Assembly (NCBI GenBank): GCA_029204045.2
Contig: CM055068.1
Span: 36,781,345 to 36,845,344, forward strand
From: Tillandsia leiboldiana
Taxonomy: Eukaryota; Streptophyta; Magnoliopsida; Poales; Bromeliaceae
Direction of reading: 5' to 3'
Length of the DNA stretch: 64,000 nt
In this document: in pieces, positions 22,126-31,264 of the stretch
Numbering within the stretch: position 1 is the stretch's first letter
How the letters are laid out: every line of letters starts with the position of its first letter
Translations under genes and position numbers: made by a program
Notes under the pieces: generated by a model
Told to the model about the DNA's origin: nothing
The model's database searches: none
What the model saw: the letters and a program-made list of their open reading frames with translations, nothing else

Positions 22126-22176
22126 TTTATAAAACCTAGCCGCGATCCGGATCAGTTCATAACTGCGATCCGGATC
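22126..22176 (-). promoter_or_regulatory. Candidate internal promoter of E1 upstream of the env-like ORF
   Basis: Two perfect GATCCGGATC palindromes (22144-22153, 22167-22176) lie next to TATAAA on the minus strand (22126-22131). The same palindrome forms the U3 array upstream of the TATA box in the E1 LTR. The E2 counterpart is at 45827-45935. The TATA-like box to env-like ATG distance is about 535 bp in both elements. Confidence 0.5.
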
Positions 22177-23118
22177 GGCCCCAACTTTTTCTTTAGAAAA
22201 TTTTAGAGAAATTCAAGAAAAACCAGAAAAAGATTGTAAGCGCAAATGTGTATCAACTTTAAACAAAAATCATCGTTTCATACAACAAGAATTAGATTAT
22301 GCCAAATCTATCAATAATATCCAAAAATGAAACGAAAATTTACAAAAATTAAATCCCTTAAAGTTGAACACCTTCAATTACATCTAACTTGATCTTATGA
22401 GTAATGCCTTTATCAAATCATCAATTCAGTAAAGAAAATGAAATACAAAGATCAATAGATGTTTGAAATCCCAAATATAATAGATAATGTATTTAGACAA
22501 TCTGTTGAAGAGAGTGGCTCTTTGAGCATCTTTCTTTAAAGACCCACCTTATACCAACCTTGAAATTTGACAGAGTCAAGTATTTCAACATGCATTTTAC
22601 TTAATCAAAAATTTGAACAACCATGCTTGGTATACATGTGGTAGCTGCACACAATACTCGGACGACCGAGGTAGTAGCTCTTTCCTCCATGTGGTGGTAG
22701 TTTTCACACTCCTCATTGGGATGTAACTCTTTCCACATCTTTTGAGCATTTTACCTTTTCTAAGACTCCCCCTCAATTGGCTATCAATTATTTAAGATAT
22801 AAAGTATTCAACCAAATATTGATCTCGATTTCATACTCGACTAAGCAGTCAAATAAGATAATGACTATACCAAGAGATCATAGAGAGAGTGAAATTGACT
22901 TTGATCACTTTAGAAGATGATTTAATTAACATAAATGATCATTGCAACAGTGAAATATTATGATGGCAAAAGCATAATAAATTTCTAAATGTGCGAAAAG
23001 ATGCAATTAAAGTCAATTATGATCTATGCTCAAATAATGTCCTATGTACAAACATAGATAATGAACAAAACAAAAACAAATACAAAACCTATCCTAAGCA
23101 AAGATTTCAAAAAGAAGA
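22177..23118 (-). other. E1 noncoding region between pol and the env-like unit
   Basis: No gene is visible. It contains blocks conserved in E2 and E3: plus CTCTTTGAGCATCTTT near 22515 and CCACCTTATACCAACC near 22545. A further block near 22630-22740 includes a small hairpin, CTCGG-ACGA-CCGAG at 22657-22670. A purine-rich, PPT-like copy (plus CTCCCCCTCAATTGG) is near 22767. Confidence 0.6.
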
Positions 23119-26100
23119 TTATTTCAAGGAAAGCATCCCAATTGCTTTTCGTAAATGAATAAAACGTTTTTGATCCAAAGGTTTTGTTAGAATGTCAGCT
23201 AATTGATCCTCAGTTGAAATATATGAAAGTTGAAGAGTATTTGATTCAACTAGCTCTCTAAGAAAATGATATCTAAGTTCAATATGTTTTGTTCTAGAGT
23301 GCAACACAGGGTTTTTAGAAATGTTAATAGCACTAGTGTTGTCACAAAGTATTGTTACCGAAGATGCTGAAATGCGGAAGTCGCTCAGTACGCTTTTCAT
23401 CCAAATGAGTTGAGTTGAGCAACTTCCAGCTGAAATGTATTCCGCTTCGGCAGTCGAGAGTGCTATGCAGTTCTGCTTTTTACTGTGCCATGCAACAAGG
23501 CAATGGGCAAGATAGAAGCATGCACCACTCGTACTTTTCCGATCATCCACTGATCCTGCCCAATCGGCATCTGAGTATCCAGCAATATCCAAACTTGTTC
23601 CCATAGGATACCAAATTCCGAAATTAATTGATCCTTTGATATACCGGATGATCCTTTTCACCGCTTTCAGGTGAACCTCCTTTGGTGCTGATTGATATCT
23701 CGCGCAAATCCCAACACCAAAAGATATATCCGGGCGACTAGCCGTGAGGTAAAGTAGACTTCCAATCATACTTCGATACAGTTTCTCGTCTACATTCTCA
23801 CTATGTGATTCACTTCAAAGTCCCTTGTGGCTAGTTCCCATTGGAGTCGGAAAATCTTTACAATTTTCTAGATCAAACTTTTTGACCAACTCCATTGCAT
23901 ACTTGGATTGACTCAAGTGAATACCTTCATCATTTTGTTTAATTTGCAATCCAAGGAAATAAGTCAATTCGCCCATCATGGACATCTCAAATTCGCTTTC
24001 CATGGTCTCCGCGAATTTAGAAGCATCGTTATCTCTTGTTGCGCCAAATACAATGTCATCGACATAGATTTGTGCTACAATGAAATTGCTTTGATAATGC
24101 TTCACAAAGAGAGTCCTATCAGCTCCCCCTCGAGTATAGCCCTTCTCCAAAAGGTGCTTTGTTAACCTTTCGTACCATGCTCGCGGTGCTTGTTTCAGAC
24201 CGTAAAGAGCCTTTTTCAAACGAAAAACATGGTTAGGTTGTTTATGATCTACAAAACCTTTCGGTTGAGCCACATAAACTTCCTCATTTAAAAACCCATT
24301 TAGAAATGCGCTCTTAACGTCCATTTGAAATAATTTAATTTTAAAATGACAAGCAATAGCGAATAGTATACGAATGGACTCGAGTCTAGCTACAGGGGCG
24401 AAGGTTTCATCAAAGTCTATACCTTCTACTTGAGAGTAGCCTTGGGCAACTAATCGTGCCTTGTTCCTGATGATAGTACCATCCTCATTTTTCTTGTTCT
24501 TGAAGATCCATTTGGTACCTATCACATTGTGTTGCTTTGGAGGCTTCGTTAATTCCCAGACTTTGTTTCGCTCAAATTGATGAAGCTCTTCCTGCATTGC
24601 TTTAATCCAGTAGTCATCCTGAAGAGCTTCATCTATGTTCTTTGGTTCGATTAAAGATACGTAGCAAGCGAATCCACAAACCAACTGCCTCCGAGTTCTG
24701 ACTCCTTCTTGTGGATCTCCAATAATATTCGATTCCGGATGATCCTTGGAGATTCGTAACGTTTGTTGAAACGGAGTACTCGGAGATATATGAGATGATT
24801 CCTGCACATCAGATAAACTAGAAGAACCATTAGATGCATCATTAATATTGGAAGTATTATTATGAGAAGATGCACTAGCAGGAGAATCATCATCTAGAGA
24901 GATATCGAGGGTAGATTTTCCAGTTTCAAAGTGAGAAGCTTCATCTACTTTAACATTTATGGATTCTACGATCGTCTTAGATTCAATGTTAAATACTCGA
25001 TATGCTCTGCTATTCGTAGAATAACCCAGAAAGATCCCTTCATCACTTCGAGAGTCGAACTTTCCAAGATTTTCACGGTCACGTAAAATGTAACATCGAC
25101 TCCCGAAGACACGAAAATATTTGATATTGGGTTTTCTACTAAACCACAGCTCATATGGTGTATTTAAAGTTCCTGGGCGCAAGTAAACTCTATTAATGAC
25201 ATAGACAGCGGTGTTCACAGCTTCAGCCCAAAAATGTAGCGGTAAATTCCGGCTATGAAGCATCACACGCGCCATCTCTTGAACAACCCTGTTCTTGCGC
25301 TCAACAACACCATTCTGCTGAGGTGTATAGGGTGCCGAGAATTCATGTTTGATTCCATTTGAAGTGCAAAAATCAATGAATTTTAAATTTATGAATTATC
25401 CACCTCTATCACTTCTAACACGAATGATCTTTTCATTCTTTTCAATCATAATACGATGGCAAATCTCATGAAAAGAGTCAAACGTATCGGCTTTCTCTTT
25501 TAAAAATGCTACCCAAGAAAACCGAGAGAAATCATCAACCAATAAAAAAATGTACCATTTACCTCCCAAAGATGGTTGACGGGTCGGCCCCATTAAGTCC
25601 ATGTGCAAAAGTTCCAAGGGCCGTTTAGTACCAACGTGGTTCAAGTTCTTGTGTGCAGTCCTAGACTATTTTCCCTTTTGGCAACCACCACACACAATGT
25701 TTTGTTTAAATAAAAGCTTTGGAACCCCCTTGACCACGTCCTTGTTTGAAATTCTAGTAAGTTCCTTAAAATTTAAGTGACCTAGCCTTTCATGCCAAAG
25801 AGTTTCATTATTCAAAGCAGCTAGGTTACAATTTTCAGAAAATTTATTAGGAACAACATAACAATTGTTTTCAGATCTAACCCCTTTTAAAAAGAAGACA
25901 TGGTCCTTATCAGTTACAACGCATTCAACAGATGAAAAGTTAACTGAAAAACCATTGTCGCAAAGTTGACTTATGCTTATGAGGTTAGTCTTAAGGCCAT
26001 CAACAAATAAGACGTTTTTTAAAATCGGGCCATCTGGAATAGCTACCGTCCCTTTTCCAACAATTTTGGAAGATCGACCGTCTCCGAAAACAATGTGTCC

Positions 26101-28236
26101 TCCGGAGATTTTCTCAAGATTTTGAAAACTATTTTTGTCACCGGTCATGTGACGGGAACACCCGCTATCCAGATACCAAGACGAACTATCATATGCATGC
26201 AAGGAAACATTGGAAACAAGACAAGGGAAAATTTCACCTTTGCGCACCCAAACCCTTTTGGAGTGCGTCGGTAATGGTCGTGAAGTTATGTGCCTAGGTG
26301 AAGGCGTCTTGTTATAACGATTGTTGTTCCTTGATGAGATCGTCTTGCGCGATGAACCACCAGGTCTCTTTTCATTTGAAAAGTTTTGCTTTGATTTTCG
26401 GGGAGGAGCCTTTTTGGTAGTTGTTGCAAGAGGTCCTTGAGATGAGCGTTCGACTCCCGTCTTGCAATATCTTCTTATGTGCCCTGAAACACCACAACGA
26501 AAACATACCTTAGATCTTGACGATCCCAAAGAGGATGAAGTAGGTTTGTTGTCATTGTTTGTCTTGAATTCCGGTGTCGGAGGAGGAGATACTGACTGAG
26601 GCACAAAAACTGTCTCACTCGAACTTGGATTGTTTCCAGTTTGAGTGTATCCGAGGCCGAACCTATTTGATTGACCAAGACCAAGAAGTCTATCCAACTT
26701 ACTCCTTCCTGAAGAGAATCGCTGTAAGTCATTCTTGAGTTGGAAAATGATCTTTGTCATTTCCAGGTTATCCTGTCGAGCCTCGTTGTAGAGCTTTGAA
26801 AAGTGATTCGCGTTATCCACCAGATTTGTATGTTCCTTCTCAAGTTGCTCATTGGACTCTTGAAGGGAAGCATTTGCCTTTATCAGGTTTTCCCTTTCCA
26901 CTTCAAGAGCGTTTGAGAGAGAAGTCGCTCTTTTTGCTTCTTCTTCGAGATCATGCACTCTCCCTCTCAAACTCTTGTTTTGCTTAGCCACTTTCTTTGA
27001 GTCCCTCAAAAGTCTGTGGTAGGCTAGAGCAAAATCTTCACCTTCCGAATCATCCGATTCGTTGTCCGTTGCGTTCTTTTCAACAGTGGAGTTGGACAAC
27101 GACTCAGATGTACTTGCCATAAAGCACATGAAGGGTGAAGATACGGACGCGTGGAATGCGGTGGAGCTCTTTTCTTCATCACTCGAAGACGACTCATTTG
27201 ACGTTGAGTTGTCATCCCAAGTGACGACTTGCATCGCCTTCTTCTTTGCCGGATACTTGTTAGGACATTCCGTTGCAATGTGGCCGTAGCCTCGACATTT
27301 GAAGCATTGTAGTTGTCCTTCTGAACTTTTCTTATCTTTTGAGAAGTTCTCTTGCTTTCTTGACTTGTAACCTGAAGTACCCTTGCCTTTGTTCGACTTT
27401 CCGAAGGATGGAGATTTGCTTGAATTACCCCTTCGAAAGTTGCGGCGAAACTTCCTTGTCAAGAGAGCGAGCTGCTTCTCAAATTCCTCCATAGAAAGGT
27501 TCTCGTCATCGTCTGAGGAGGACATATCCGCGTCTTCTTCCTTAGTTGTTTTCAACGCATAACCTGAAGACTTAGAAGTGGATGCCTTTCCAGAAGAATT
27601 GTTAGTGGTAAATGTCATTTCATAAGTTTGTAATGAACCAACTAATTCTTCTACACGTATTTCGTCCGGGTGTTTAATAGTTTCAATGGCAGTAACCTTT
27701 GGGCGAAAACGTTCAGGAAGAGTACTTAAGATTTTTCTTACAATCTTAAATTCTGGAATCTTCTCTCCCAGATTAGCACATGAGTTTACGATGTCTTGCA
27801 ATCGTGTATAGTAGTCCGTGAAAGATTCATTTTTTGCCATTAAGATAGAGTCAAACTTGCTCGTAAGCATTTGCAGTTTCTGAATCTTCACGAGGTTAGT
27901 TCCCTCATGTGTAACCTGAAGAACATCCCAGATTTCTTTCGCAGTCTCACATGCCGAGACGCGAGAGAATTCAGTTTGAGATAAGGCATTAAAGATAGCA
28001 TTAATTCCCTTGCCATTGTAAGAAGATGAATCTAACTCTTCCTTGGTCCATTTCGACCTAGGTTTTAAGGTGCGAACATCACCAATAAATTCAGTTGGAT
28101 TAGTCCATCCTAATTCAATCGATTGCCACACCCGTTCGTCGATGGAAATTAAAAAGGCTTTCATCCGTACTTTCCAGTACGCATAATTTGTTCCATCGAA
28201 GAACGGGGGTCGGTTGATGTTTCCACCTTCAACCAT
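23119..28236 (-). pseudogene. E1 Gag-Pol polyprotein, one frame with three stop codons
   Basis: Starts at ATG 28236 (MVEGGNINRPPFFDGTNYAY). In order: Gag (UBN2-type, about residues 10-210), first CCHC knuckle CFKCRGYGHIATEC (about residue 311), a long coiled coil, second knuckle CFRCGVSGHIRRYC, protease active site LDSGCSRHM (about residue 690), pre-integrase LWHERLGHLNF, integrase, reverse transcriptase with YVDDIVFGA (plus about 24045-24075) and RNase H (23769-23119, with WHSKKQNCIALSTAEAEYI). The whole 1,706-codon frame has no frameshift. It is interrupted by TAG (25666-25668), TAA (25396-25398) and TGA (23815-23817). The first two fall in integrase and the third at the RT/RNase H junction. 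Gag and protease are intact upstream of the first stop. Confidence 0.92.
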
Positions 28237-28255
28237 TGTTTACAACCCTATTCCT

Positions 28256-28267
28256 GCTCTGATACCA
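28256..28267 (-). promoter_or_regulatory. Primer-binding site of E1
   Basis: TGGTATCAGAGC on the minus strand, complementary to initiator Met-tRNA, between the LTR end (28270) and the gag ATG (28236). Confidence 0.9.
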
Positions 28268-28570
28268 CTTGTTGGGTTATATGTAATACGGATCTAAATA
28301 GGGGAAAAAACACCTAGAGGGGGGTGAATAGGTGTAAACGCATAAACACTCAAAAAATCGTTGCGATAAAAACCCAATGCGGAAATAAAAATAATACGCA
28401 AGATTTTTACGTGGAAAACTCCATCACCGGAGTAAAAAACCACGGGACCGATAACACGGCAGAAATCCACTAGAATTAAAACACGTACAAGGTGATTTAC
28501 CGTACACACTTACGACTCAACCTTTTCCATACGCTCCTAGAGGATCTTCTCCGCTCGCTCCGCGACGCTT

Positions 28571-28748
28571 CTCGAATCCACGATCTGCGCCCAACGCCGA
28601 ATCCACGGCGTCCAACGTCGAATCCACGACGTCCGACCGAATCCACGGTCTTCACCCAATAGCACCCTTCGAATCCACGAACGTGCCTCGCTCTGAATCC
28701 ACGAGAGCGGTTGAACCTTGAATCCACAAGGACACGCGAATCCACGCG
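28571..28748 (-). repeat. Array of eight hairpins with constant AATCCA loop
   Basis: Plus-strand loops AATCCA start at 28575, 28600, 28621, 28640, 28672, 28696, 28721 and 28739. Flanking arms differ but pair: TCG/CGA, ACGCCG/CGGCGT, ACGTCG/CGACGT, GACCG/CGGTC, TTCG/CGAA, CGCTCT/AGAGCG (with a bulge), CCTTG/CAAGG and CGCG/CGCG. In element RNA the loop reads UGGAUU. It lies about 290 nt downstream of the TATA box, in the RNA leader. A role in packaging or translation is possible but unproven. Confidence 0.75.
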
Positions 28749-29036
28749 CCGATTTTTGGAGTAAATCGTTGTTTTGGGTGGTGATGATCCGCCGAATACT
28801 TAGATCAAAGATAGATCGGAAATACTATCTAAGTATTCATTAGTTTGATTCAACTCAAGATGTGAGTATGAAAACCTAGAATCAAACTAATCAATATAGA
28901 TGAAGAAACATAGAGTATTCTCTAATGATTTCCTTTCTTCTCTATATGTGGATCTATAGCCGTAAAAGATGATATATGAAAATGACGGCTATATCGATTC
29001 ACAGTGGATTCACCCTAGAAAAAGAATCATAGGGTG

Positions 29037-29391
29037 TATTTATAGGTTAGAAACCCTAGGAAGGAGATAAGAATCAAAAACCTAACATTTCTAGAAATTT
29101 TACGGACGGCGATCCGGATCGGACTAGCTGTGATCCGGATCATCGTAACGAGTCAGCCAGTTCCAGAAAAACGAAGGTTCGGGATCCGGATCGAAGTGCA
29201 TGATCCGGATCGTTCATACAGTTCACCAAACATCAACGTTCGGGATCCGGATTGCGAAGCCTGATCCGGATCGTTCAAGGAAGATGGTAAACTAAGTGTT
29301 CGGGATCCGGATCAAGAGGCTACGATCCGGATTGAACTGGTGTATGAACGAACCACCTTCGGGATCCGGATCGAACAACCTGATCCGGATC
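29037..29391 (-). promoter_or_regulatory. E1 LTR promoter: TATA box and GATCCGGATC palindrome array
   Basis: TATAAATA on the minus strand at 29037-29044. Ten palindromes (eight exact GATCCGGATC, two ending ATT) start at 29111, 29132, 29183, 29202, 29244, 29263, 29304, 29324, 29363 and 29382. Pair spacing is 19-21 bp and unit spacing 59-72 bp. The array edge is 67 bp from the TATA box, the same as in E2 and E3. Confidence 0.7.
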
Positions 29392-29618
29392 CTGAACATG
29401 TCCCAAGTCCAGTTTTTGATTTTTATGCAAAGAAAGATTCTTCCAAGTGTTTCTACACTACAAGAAGTATTCGGATCACACAAAATCTTTAGTTAAACAT
29501 ACCTGATCCTTTTGAATTCTTCTTTCTTGAGATTGAGTTAAATGATCCAACTTTCTTCACCTTCAATCTTCAAGACTTGAGACTTTCACGAAACTATGCC
29601 AACTCAAATTCCGTAACA

Positions 29619-30543
29619 CGTCGAAGCTCGTGATGTCGAGAAGAACGCAGATGGCACGACTCCCAAAAATCTTCGGTATCTCAAAAGTCGAAGAAGACTC
29701 GAGGTGGAACTCCCCTGTTGAAAATGGGCTGAAGAGGGCTTGGGAAAAGCCCAAAAAAAGATGCCCAAAGGGCTGTTTATAGCCCAAGTCCTCCAAAGGG
29801 AGGGATCCGGATTCGGGCGCACGAATCCGGCCCGGCCCGCTATTGTGCGCGCTCGAATCGACCATATTGCGCCACGTGTCCCGTCCGCGCCCCGGGCGCC
29901 CTGCGCATAAGCGCCCGCCAATCGCGGTGAGCCGCGTGGCTGCGCGGTCCACGGCGGGAACAGTGGGCTGCGGTTCATGGCGGCCCAGCCGGGTCGCTGC
30001 GCCCGCCAATGAGTGGGCGACACGTGGCCTGGCTGGGTCCATGGTGCACCGCGCCCGGCACGTTGTCGCGCGTGCGTTGACCGCCCAATCCGCGCATGCC
30101 ACGTGGTCTTCCGCCACGTTCGCTGGTCCTGGTGCACGCCAAGTCCTGTGGACCGGCCTGCCCGCCGCCGCGCACGCGCCTGCCCGTGCCCGCGCCGCCG
30201 CGCTCCGCCGCCTGCCCGCCGCCGCCGCCGGTGCTGCCCTAGCCTGCCGGAACAGTAACAAAGTGCCTCAAATTCCGTGTTTTGGCATCCGGGCTCTGAA
30301 AAATATAAGTAAATAGTCAATTTTCATCGTTTTCGCGCGCTGAGTCCAAATTCGATGTCCGTTTTGCCAAATTCCACGCCTAAAATTTATCGAAGGCATC
30401 CGGACAGGTAATCTTAATCCAAATTCTGCGTTGGGTCCAATCCTGACGTCCGATTTGTGCACAAGCACCTCTATCTCACCGAATAAGGCTCTAGAAGTCG
30501 CTGATCACACTACAAAAGCTCTGCGGAGATCCGGGTCATCACA
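29619..30543 (-). repeat. Element G LTR fragment (U3)
   Basis: Ends GGGTCATCACA at 30543, next to a polypurine tract. GC-rich U3 with CACGTG cores at 29873, 30021 and 30100, and a minus-strand TATAAA at 29776-29781. The U5 side is missing because E1 is inserted at 29618/29619. Long open frames on both strands here are by-products of high GC. Confidence 0.8.
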
Positions 30544-31264
30544 TCCTCCCCCACTAAAAGAAAGTTTCGTCCTCGAAACTAACACTACTCAAAAAGGGTG
30601 GTCTCAAACCAGAAGGGTGGGTATCCAACAACACCATCTCCTGCTCCCAAGTCGCCACTCACTCCCCGTGATCACTTCTCAACAACATCAACAACCAGTA
30701 TGGCATGGCCCGGTGGCGCAATTCTCTCATCTCACGAGCCAGAATTCGCAATGGGCGTCCCTCGTACTCCAAACACTCACAGATCTCAAATGGAGAGAGT
30801 CAATCACGGGCGAAGGATCCATAAGCATAACACCTCTGAGCTGAGACGTGGAAAACATCAGGGACTCCAACAAGGAGGCTGGGGGAAAAGAAAGAACAAC
30901 CAGTGCAACACGCACCAAAACCACACCATGGTGCCAACTCAACCAAGGTGACCCGAAATACACCCACATGATCATCCAAGAAGGAAAGGAGCCCAACAAG
31001 CTGGGGTCCTCACTCAGTCACTCTCGGATCCTGACCATCCGAGTGGACTGCTCAGTCGCAGGCTACCATCAAAAAGGGACCCCCAGGGACACAACCTCAA
31101 GCCCTGTTAGCCTCAACAATTCCACACAGCGCCAGCTGTGGAATCATCAAACTCAACCCAAGACAGCTCTCCCGCTCAAGATATCCGCCACTACAGTGGC
31201 TTTGTCGGGGTGATACAGAATGCTCAACAATAACCCAACGGTAACTCCACAGCCACTATGGGAG
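30544..31264 (-). pseudogene. Element G 3' internal remnant
   Basis: Begins with the polypurine tract (plus TCCTCCCCCACT), then the inverted repeat GTTTCG..CGAAAC at 30564-30579, an integrase C-terminal remnant near 30620-30860 and RNase H-flank sequence matching B around 7900-8040. Only about 720 bp separate the polypurine tract from RT, against about 1,900 bp in B, so most of integrase has been deleted (junction near 30960-30990). No usable frame remains. Confidence 0.7.
31260..31264. repeat. Target-site duplication of H, left copy
   Basis: GGGAG directly before the H 5' LTR, repeated at 40213-40217 directly after the H 3' LTR. Five bases is the usual length for these elements. Confidence 0.95.

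Larger units (their letters stand above)
21344..29618 (-). mobile_element. Sirevirus-type Ty1/copia element E1, interrupted by C
   Basis: Minus-strand element with 5' LTR 28270-29618, primer-binding site, a single gag-pol frame 28236-23119, a long noncoding stretch and the first part of an env-like ORF, cut at 21343/21344 by element C. The Sirevirus assignment rests on a long Gag with a coiled coil and two CCHC knuckles, copia order (protease, integrase, RT, RNase H) and an env-like third ORF. Its 3' part and 3' LTR should lie beyond element C. It is inserted in the LTR of element G; the right flank is CGTCG (29619-29623). Confidence 0.9.
28270..29618 (-). repeat. E1 5' LTR
   Basis: 1,349 bp; plus-strand ends TGTTGGGTTATATG and CCGTAACA. 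On its own strand it has the palindrome array (29391-29111), the TATA box (29044-29037), the AATCCA-loop hairpin array (28748-28571) and U5. Homologous to the E2 and E3 LTRs. The 3' LTR of E1 is not in the window. Confidence 0.9.

Noticed and set aside
28571..28748. CRISPR-like regular repeats with variable spacers
   Set aside because: Repeat unit is only six bases, spacers are palindromic arms, and the context is a plant LTR.
29563..30320. Open frames of over 230 codons in the G LTR fragment
   Set aside because: GC-driven frames crossing the E1/G junction, so they cannot be one old gene.
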